Assembly (NCBI RefSeq): GCF_023078275.1
Contig: NC_062990.1
Coordinates: forward strand, 14,213,549-14,277,548
Source of the DNA: Leguminivora glycinivorella
Lineage: Eukaryota > Arthropoda > Insecta > Lepidoptera > Tortricidae
Direction: 5' to 3'
Length of the DNA: 64,000 nt
Positions 58,397 through 64,000 of the stretch are shown in pieces. The position numbers and the translations under genes are program-made. Position 1 is the first letter of the stretch. Each line of letters opens with the position of its first letter. The notes beneath the pieces were generated by a model. The model searched no databases. It was not told where the DNA came from and was given only the letters and a program-made list of their open reading frames with translations.

Positions 58397-58549
58397 TCCC
58401 GTAGCCGAATGCCATTTCTGTGATGCGAAACGCCGCTAAAATGTAGTCCAGCTCTGTCGCGCCAATATGCAAGAGCGATGGAGATAGATAGCTACGAAAG
58501 AAATAATATCGTGAGCATTTCGTAAGCGTCTTTGCATTCGGCTACGCAC
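58397..58549. mobile_element. M fold-back MITE (diverged)
   Basis: CCGTAGCCGAATGCCATTTC, TGATGCGAAACGCCGCTAAA, CTCTGTCGCGCCAATATGCA, GAGCATTTCGTAAGCGTC, GCATTCGGCTACGCACAC. Its right end touches the MITE at 58551. Confidence 0.85.
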
Positions 58550-58550
58550 A

Positions 58551-58677
58551 CTCCACGGGAAGCATGGTCGCGCGATAGACGATAAAATAGCAGGCCGTCC
58601 CTATCGAACTATTTGTAAGTGCGATAGGGACGGCCTGATATTTTATCGTCTATCGCGCGACCATGCTTCCCGTGCTG
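58551..58677. mobile_element. Fold-back MITE, family GCATGGTCGCGCGATAGACG (copy 2)
   Basis: CCACGGGAAGCATGGTCGCG, CGATAGACGATAAAATAGCA, GGCCGTCCCTATCGAACTAT at the left and ATAGGGACGGCCTGATATTT, TATCGTCTATCGCGCGACCA, TGCTTCCCGTGCTG at the right. Arms of about 55 bp; the interior is better preserved than in the copy at 2159. Confidence 0.92.
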
Positions 58678-58995
58678 GTCAGTTGGTTACCAATGACCGC
58701 TCCAGCAATATGAATTCCCGGCCTCCGAATAGTTTGAACGACCTGCATTAGGGCAACTTGTTAATAGCGGCGGAACAAGCTCAAACATGTCCGTTGTAAA
58801 ACTTGTTTCATTTCGAAATGCTAATGTCGGCTGAATCTGTTGGTTCTAGTGAGAAATGTGTGCGATAGCCTTTATTACTGTACTAATATTAGCTTTAATA
58901 TTTTTACATGTATGTTCTGATGGCGTTAAAAACTGTTATTTCATTTCTTAGGGGAAAAAGTTATAAATAATAAATAAAGAAATAAATAAATATTA
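58678..58995. other. Spacer without features
   Basis: Nothing recognised. Confidence 0.35.
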
Positions 58996-59090
58996 TGGGA
59001 ATATCCTGAAGAAACCGGATTAAACCTAAATGATGTCGTCTGGGTTAGAAGATGGCAGTCGGTTTCATAAAAACTTGTGTATACGCCAAA
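58996..59090 (+). mobile_element. SINE Q, body fragment
   Basis: AGAAACCGGATTAAACCTAA, GTTAGAAGATGGCAGTCGGT, TTCATAAAAACTTGTGTATA, CGCCAAATGA match parts of the Q body at 30330-30440 with many differences. Confidence 0.6.
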
Positions 59091-59094
59091 TGAA

Positions 59095-59340
59095 ATAAAT
59101 AAATATTGTAGGACATTCTTACACAGATTGACTGAGTCCCACGGTAAGCTCAAGGCTTGTGTTGAAGGTACTCAGATAACGATATATATAATATACAAAT
59201 ACTTATATAAATAGAAAACATACATGACTCAGGAACAAATATCTGTGCTCATCACAAAAATAAATGCCCTTATCGGGATTCGAACCCGGGACCGCGGCAT
59301 AGCCGGCAGGGTTGCTACGCGCTAGGCCAGACCGGTCGTC
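59095..59340 (-). mobile_element. tRNA-derived SINE, subfamily A (near full length)
   Basis: Minus strand: GACGACCGGTCTGGCCTAGC, GCGTAGCAACCCTGCCGGCT, GGTTCGAATCCCGATAAGGG, CATTTATTTTTGTGATGAGC, ATGTATGTTTTCTATTTATA, TTATCTGAGTACCTTCAACA, GAGCTTACCGTGGGACTCAG, TGTGTAAGAATGTCCTACAA. Boxes A and B are readable. Confidence 0.92.
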
Positions 59341-59491
59341 GATAAAATAAGACTGTCATTAATAGATGGTTAGACAGACATCTTGCACACTTTTTATTGA
59401 AAATGACTTTATTAGTCGTAGAATCAAGTTTACCTACAGCAATAGGGTACCATTTCTGTGACAGTGTCCTTTAAAACGTCAAGCCATTCAC

Positions 59492-60014
59492 TTAAGACGA
59501 TACAGAAGCGAAAATGCTAAAATGGAAAGGAGCCCCTCCCCCCAGTCAATTTGGGAATTCTAGTTTAGTATACTAGTGGTATTAACTAGATTTATCAAAA
59601 AAAAAATTGTCCATTAAGAACCACTCAGTTAAAAGATATTGCGAAAAAATCTTAAAATCGAGGTTCCGCTCTCGACTGTTTTCTCCTTCAAAACTTAATC
59701 AATCGTAACGAAATTTGAGAATCTGATTAAAAATGAAATAACCTGTGTCGGACCGCTTAGTTTTTTTGGCTAATTGTCACCAATTTTGAATATCACACCT
59801 TTTTTACGCCGTAATCAATAACGCCGGTTTTGGAAAATTTTAATGGGCTCTAGCGTCTTTAACAATAAGAATATCAAAAAAATTAAAACAGTCCGACACA
59901 GATAAAAATAATTATAATCTGTGTTGAAAAAATCATTGCTCTATCTTCAAAAACCAGGGAAGAAATAGTCGAGAGCGTTTGTATGGAGAATTAACCCCTC
60001 CTGTATCGTCTTAA
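59492..60014. mobile_element. TTAA-flanked element L (copy 2)
   Basis: TTAAGACGATACAGAAGCG at the left and CCCCTCCTGTATCGTCTTAA at the right. Interior as in 43745-44236 plus an extra CCATTAAGAACCACTCAG block near 59612. 523 bp and no frame. Confidence 0.8.
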
Positions 60015-60090
60015 CCCTTGTACAGGTGGCGCTATCAAATTCACTGCCAATGAGCTTGGTATGACTACAGACTATACAAGTTTTGATACT

Positions 60091-60462
60091 ACACCCTGTT
60101 TTTATTGAATTCCGTTAATTTTAAGGGCAGGTTCTTTAGATCAAATACAATTAATTTCTCTAAGAAACTAGCGTCGTAACTGTTACGGTTATTGAGTTAT
60201 TCAAAAAATAAAGATAATTACTGAACACGTGTGTAGCAACCTTTACCAATTCCTAATGTTATTTGTTTTGACATGTGCCGTCAATCAGTTGACACTAATT
60301 ATTGTTAAGGGTCTCTCACACTAATACTTATAAATTCATTTAATATGCATGAAAATGATGAAAAAAATTTTTTTGGAAATTTAACTAAAAGTGATATACA
60401 GGGTGGTTCCTGATAATTAACTTAGCTATGTGTCGAATTTAACGGAAAACAAAAAAAACATG
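60091..60462 (+). mobile_element. Family 5 non-autonomous element (copy 3)
   Basis: ACACCCTGTTTTTATTGAAT, GGTTCTTTAGATCAAATACA, CCTTTACCAATTCCTAATGT, GACATGTGCCGTCAATCAGT, GATATACAGGGTGGTTCCTG, GTGTCGAATTTAACGGAAAA. Terminal TGTTTTT...TTCCGTTAA inverted pair is visible. Confidence 0.85.
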
Positions 60463-60719
60463 ATGTACAGTTTACTATGGTTACTTTTATTTTTATATAT
60501 GACGTCATCACAAGAACAGCGAGAATCGCCTCGTAAACCCGCGGGGAGCACATATCAAATTCTGTCAGGCCGGGAACGTTCGCATTGTTGGCCGGGACGG
60601 GAATGTACATTGCAGTACCTAAAGAAAGTATTGTTTTGTTTGTAAAAGAAAGGAAGATAGAACGACACTATGTATGGCACTTGAAGTTTTATTTATTTGT
60701 TGCGTAAGAAAATGAACCT

Positions 60720-60800
60720 TTTCTTTATACCATAGGAGGCAAACGAGCACACAGATCGCCTGATGGTAAGCGATTACCACCTCCCATGGACACGCGAGAC
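60720..60800 (-). repeat. LINE-tail-like repeat fragment
   Basis: TTATACCATAGGAGGCAAAC, GAGCACACAGATCGCCTGAT, GGTAAGCGATTACCACCTCC, CATGGACACGCGAGACACC. Resembles the reverse of LINE 3' blocks in general layout (compare 50095 and 56625) but is a separate family. Confidence 0.45.
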
Positions 60801-60892
60801 ACCATAATTGTTGGAAAAATAATAAATAATAAAAAGAATAATAACTTGTCACAGCAATATCTAGAATGTCACAATTTTGTTTCATTTAAAGC

Positions 60893-60990
60893 CCTAAAAT
60901 TGTTAAAAGTGGCACTAAAACCTAAGCCTAACCTAGTTTCATGTACTATGCCTACCCCTATTAGGAATACAGCAATGAGTTTATGTGTGT
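60893..60990 (+). mobile_element. Degraded family P copy
   Basis: AAAAGTGGCACTAAAACC, AGTTTCATGTACTATGCCTA, CCCCTATTAGGAATACAG match the 3' half of P in sense orientation, with many changes and a decayed tail. Confidence 0.55.
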
Positions 60991-61017
60991 ACGTACTTAT
61001 GTTAATCTACGATCAGC

Positions 61018-61065
61018 CCATGAGGTGTACTACCAAGGATGCTGGTGGCATTTCCTCGCTATAAC
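61018..61065 (+). repeat. Repeat R, fragment
   Basis: ACCAAGGATGCTGGTGGCAT and TTCCTCGCTATAACG relate to 61500-61610 and 18740-18838. Confidence 0.4.
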
Positions 61066-61225
61066 GCCATGCGTTGCCAAATGACATTTCTACGACGTGA
61101 AACGAAATCGAAACGCCGCGGAACGTAGTCTGGCTCTGTCACGCCAATACGCAAGAGCGATAGAGATAGATATCTACGAGCGTTTCATTTCGTGAGCGTT
61201 TATGTCATTTGGCTACGCACGCAGT
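61066..61225. mobile_element. M fold-back MITE
   Basis: AAATGACATTTCTACGACGT, GAAACGAAATCGAAACGCCG, CTGGCTCTGTCACGCCAATA, GCAAGAGCGATAGAGATAGA, TCTACGAGCGTTTCATTTCG, ATGTCATTTGGCTACGCACG. Left outer end decayed. Confidence 0.88.
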
Positions 61226-61499
61226 TACGTTAACCAAACGTTTTGAAAAGTCTGCAAAGTACTTATGCATCCCCCGAATTTCAATGCCAAAATCGTGTCT
61301 GGTTTGCTCACGGTCAACCTAACACGCTTCTCCTCGCTTCGCTCGTCGTCGCACCTAACTGGACTATGTCACATGATTTAGATTTAGATAATATATTTAC
61401 TACAGCTATATATTTGTATAATAAACTAAGACAAAACTTAAAAGGCGATATTAGCTAGAATATCTAAAAATATTAGCTAGAATATCTAAAATAGGCGCT

Positions 61500-61610
61500 T
61501 GAGGCATTGCACCAAGAACGCTGCCGACATTTCCTCGCTGTATCGCAAACGCTGATACATTGTGCGAGGAAGTCGCCAGCTCTTCGGTCACCAGTTACTT
61601 CAACCAGACG
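61500..61610 (+). repeat. Repeat R (copy 2)
   Basis: TTGAGGCATTGCACCAAGAA, CGACATTTCCTCGCTGTATC, TTGTGCGAGGAAGTCGCCAG, CTTCGGTCACCAGTTAC. Sense relative to the minus-strand copy at 18740. Confidence 0.55.
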
Positions 61611-62536
61611 CTTCGCGATTTCAGTTAAAAAAAAATCACATTTTTCCAAAGTACCATCAGCAAAGTATCATCATCAAAGTATATCAGCAAAGAAATCTCA
61701 AAATAAGCAATGGAAACAGGCGACACCCTTGCCGAAAATAAAAAGGGCACCGTAGTTTTATGTAAACTTTTACTCAAAACCATCAGCGGACGCAGTAAAC
61801 TGGGCATCCCTATGATTTCACGACTCAAGAGGTTACAAAGTGGATGTTTTTGTCTATAGGATCCTTACTCTTACCGTTTCCTACATCTGTAAACTTCATC
61901 AAAAATAAACTTATACACGGTGTAACATTAGGGAACTGAATGATTTTAACTACCCATTTCGGAGGGCTAAATAAAGATAAAATGTTATATGACGTCAAGC
62001 ATATTTCGCCAAAAAAATCTTTTTTTGTATTTTATTCATAATTCAAATTCAAAAAGTAAATGTTATTCATAATTCATAAAACTGGTACTTAAATAAAAAT
62101 TTACATAAAAAAAAAAACTTTTTTGCAATGAGTTATTTTTTTGACATCTAATATCAACGAGGATAGTTAGATTATGTCCAATAACGGCATCATCGCCATC
62201 AAAGTAGCGTTTTGTTCTGAGAAATAACAAGCGATTGTTATTTTTTTTAAATGCTTAAAACTCTAAAATCCAGAAAAGTTTATATGACATTTCATTCTTC
62301 TAATATGATGAGTAATACGCTGTTAAAATTATTCGAATTCCTCATGTCACACCGTGTATACGCACATGAACGGAGTAGCCCGATCTACATTCTACAACTG
62401 AGGTTTTTTACAAGGTGTCAATGTCCCGTCGCTTTTTTTTCCCTCAGTGTTTTCACGGTAGTTCAGGCGAACCATACAACTTAATGTTTACCATCGACAT
62501 AGTATAGAAATTATCAGAGAAATATTTGAACCGTAT
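61611..62536. other. AT-rich stretch without recognised features
   Basis: Short direct repeats near 61655-61690 (CATCAGCAAAGTATCATCAT, AAAGTATATCAGCAAAG) and 62035-62080 (TTATTCATAATTCA twice). Otherwise nothing. Confidence 0.35.
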
Positions 62537-62712
62537 ACATCTCGGACACTGGCGCTGAAATATATGAAAGAGGCACGTTCCTAACACACATTCTACAGGC
62601 AAGCTCGTGTTGTAAGTGAACGCGTACCGTGCTTGTATGAGTGAGATATGACAGGTCGACTGTTCGCGTTTTTGACAGGCGGTAACTGTGAAGTAACCTA
62701 GCGGTACTCTTT
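62537..62712. repeat. Dispersed repeat J (copy 2)
   Basis: CATCTCGGACACTGGCGCTG, GCTTGTATGAGTGAGATATG, ACAGGTCGACTGTTCGCGTT, TTTGACAGGCGGTAA and CTCTTTATTATACTG correspond to 8508-8722. A P element follows at once. Confidence 0.7.
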
Positions 62713-62724
62713 ATTATACTGTGC

Positions 62725-62915
62725 CTATACATACATACATACATACATACAATCACGCCTGTTTCCCATAAAGGGGTAGGCAGAACACATGAAACTACTA
62801 AAGCTTCAGTGCCACTCTTGGCAAATAAAGGGTTGAAAGAAAACGAAACTGTGACATTGCAGTGACAGGTTGCCAGCCTCTCGCCTACGCCACAATTTAA
62901 CCCATACCCTTCCAT
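62725..62915 (-). mobile_element. Family P retroposon (copy 7)
   Basis: (CATA)n of five units, then CAATCACGCCTGTTTCCCAT, AAAGGGGTAGGCAGAACACA, GCTTCAGTGCCACTCTTGGC, GAAACTGTGACATTGCAGTG, ACAGGTTGCCAGCCTCTCGC and AATTTAACCCATACC on the plus strand. Truncated at its 5' end. Confidence 0.92.
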
Positions 62916-63989
62916 GCCTATACTCTTCAAAATATAGAAATTCACTCATATATTTGAAAGCAACTATTCACAGATTTTATATTTCCAACCAATCCTTTGT
63001 TCCACGGCTTTCCCCTTCACCCAACATATTTTACAGCATTTTGACTGATTACGAAACTTATCTCAAGATGGATGACCTATGCAATTAAGAACGTTTTAAA
63101 AGTTCAGATCCGCGCATCGTTAATCTTACATACAGCATCTGAAATGTTGTTTCGTATACATTGCTTCTTTGTTTTAACTCTTAAATGCATGAATTTTTCT
63201 TTTAACGAGATATTAATTATACTCGTATGTGATAGACAATGGTTTTCTGACTCCGGGGAAAAAAAAAAAAAAATTAAGATCGATTTTTATACTAAATCAG
63301 TGTTAGAAGTTAAATAGGCCAAATCTTATTTATATAAATATACCGTAATTGGTAAGTTCTATTAAAAAAAAAATACTGCTATTAAAAGGGTACACTATTT
63401 GTGAAACCTTTATAATAAAATGTTTAAACATAAACTAATTACTAACTCCGAAAAAATCAGCCTAAATCACATACTAATAATAGCCATCGTCTTGTTTTTT
63501 CACATTTTTCCGCCATTTCATCTTAATCCTTAAATAATAAATAGTAAATCATTATTTTATTTAATTTATTTAATTGTATATTAAATAATAATAAATAATG
63601 AATAATAATTAAGCAATCAACGTGATTTTGGATAGCTACATATCGAGTCACAGGCCTTCAAATATATGATGCACATATACATCACCATGCATTTAAGGAT
63701 TAATGCATGTACTTAAAAAAAAAAAAATTAAAATTTAATCTGTTTATTTATAAGAAACGTACATGCATTTATAATATACTTAACTGCTAATCTTAAATTG
63801 AAAAGATTATTTGAGTTAAGGAGTCTAGTTACATATGAATTGTTATTTATTTTATTTATACATAATTAAGTTTTTTCGTTTTTAATAAGTGTTTTTTCAG
63901 TATATAACGAGTACTTGATGTAGTAAAGTACAAAATTCGCTAATAATACAATACAATAGCTTTAAACGAGCAATTCTTGTATATTTATT
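62916..63989. other. AT-rich non-coding stretch
   Basis: No shared repeat was seen; the frames at 62870-63088 and 63072-63317 are not recognisable. It includes (AATAAT)n-like runs near 63540-63610. Confidence 0.4.
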
Positions 63990-64000
63990 AGGGTTCCGTA
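63989..64000. mobile_element. Possible F-type repeat end, cut by the window border
   Basis: TAGGGTTCCGTA is the terminal motif of F (compare 54536). Only 12 bases are visible, so the family and strand cannot be fixed. Confidence 0.35.

Noticed and set aside
60430..60645. 71-codon frame starting in the end of a family 5 element
   Set aside because: Starts inside the repeat end and has no recognisable domain. The hydrophobic start could mimic a signal peptide, but nothing supports a gene.

Overview
The window looks like nuclear DNA of a moth or butterfly (Lepidoptera). It is AT-rich, has no bacterial gene organisation, and is packed with interspersed repeats of types familiar from lepidopteran genomes: tRNA-derived SINEs, an RTE-clade LINE with a (TATG)n tail, many short fold-back elements, and repeats carrying internal (TCTG)n or (CGGA)n microsatellites that end in CTACGGAACCCT. 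I found no convincing intact host gene, no functional tRNA or rRNA gene and no CRISPR array. Every protein-like stretch that I recognise belongs to a decayed transposable element. Names such as family A, D or F are local labels for repeats that recur inside this window; no database was consulted.  Layout. 0-7 kb: short inverted repeats, two jockey-like LINE fragments meeting tail to tail (2.6-4.4 kb) and a satellite of about eleven 157-bp units (4.5-6.2 kb). 7-15 kb: several fold-back elements, tRNA-derived SINEs and the first D and F repeats. 15.8-17.0 kb: a complete but frameshifted mariner, followed by an 840-bp fold-back element. 18-24 kb: LINE 3' ends, fold-backs, and a quieter AT-rich stretch. 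24.4-26.4 kb: a three-level nest, in which a D repeat is split by an RTE LINE and the LINE is split by a solo LTR. 26.5-38 kb: dense D, E, F and M repeats, RTE C-terminal fragments, and a SINE split by a LINE tail. 38-46 kb: another jockey-like reverse transcriptase bounded by fold-backs, a 426-bp tandem duplication, a fold-back with TTAA at both ends, and an RTE-like C-terminus with a zinc-finger-like motif. 46.5-50 kb: the longest stretch poor in recognisable repeats. 50-63 kb: more nested repeats, including a retroposon with a clear 14-bp target-site duplication. 63-64 kb: AT-rich DNA, ending in the first bases of what may be another F repeat.  How the parts relate: these are not genes working together. 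The interest lies in the order of insertions (which element interrupts which), in the non-autonomous families that share ends with an autonomous element (the P repeats share the RTE 3' tail), and in fold-back or duplication events. The RTE, jockey-like and mariner coding regions are all truncated or broken, so nothing here appears able to move by itself. Boundaries were read by eye and most are good to about 5-15 bases.
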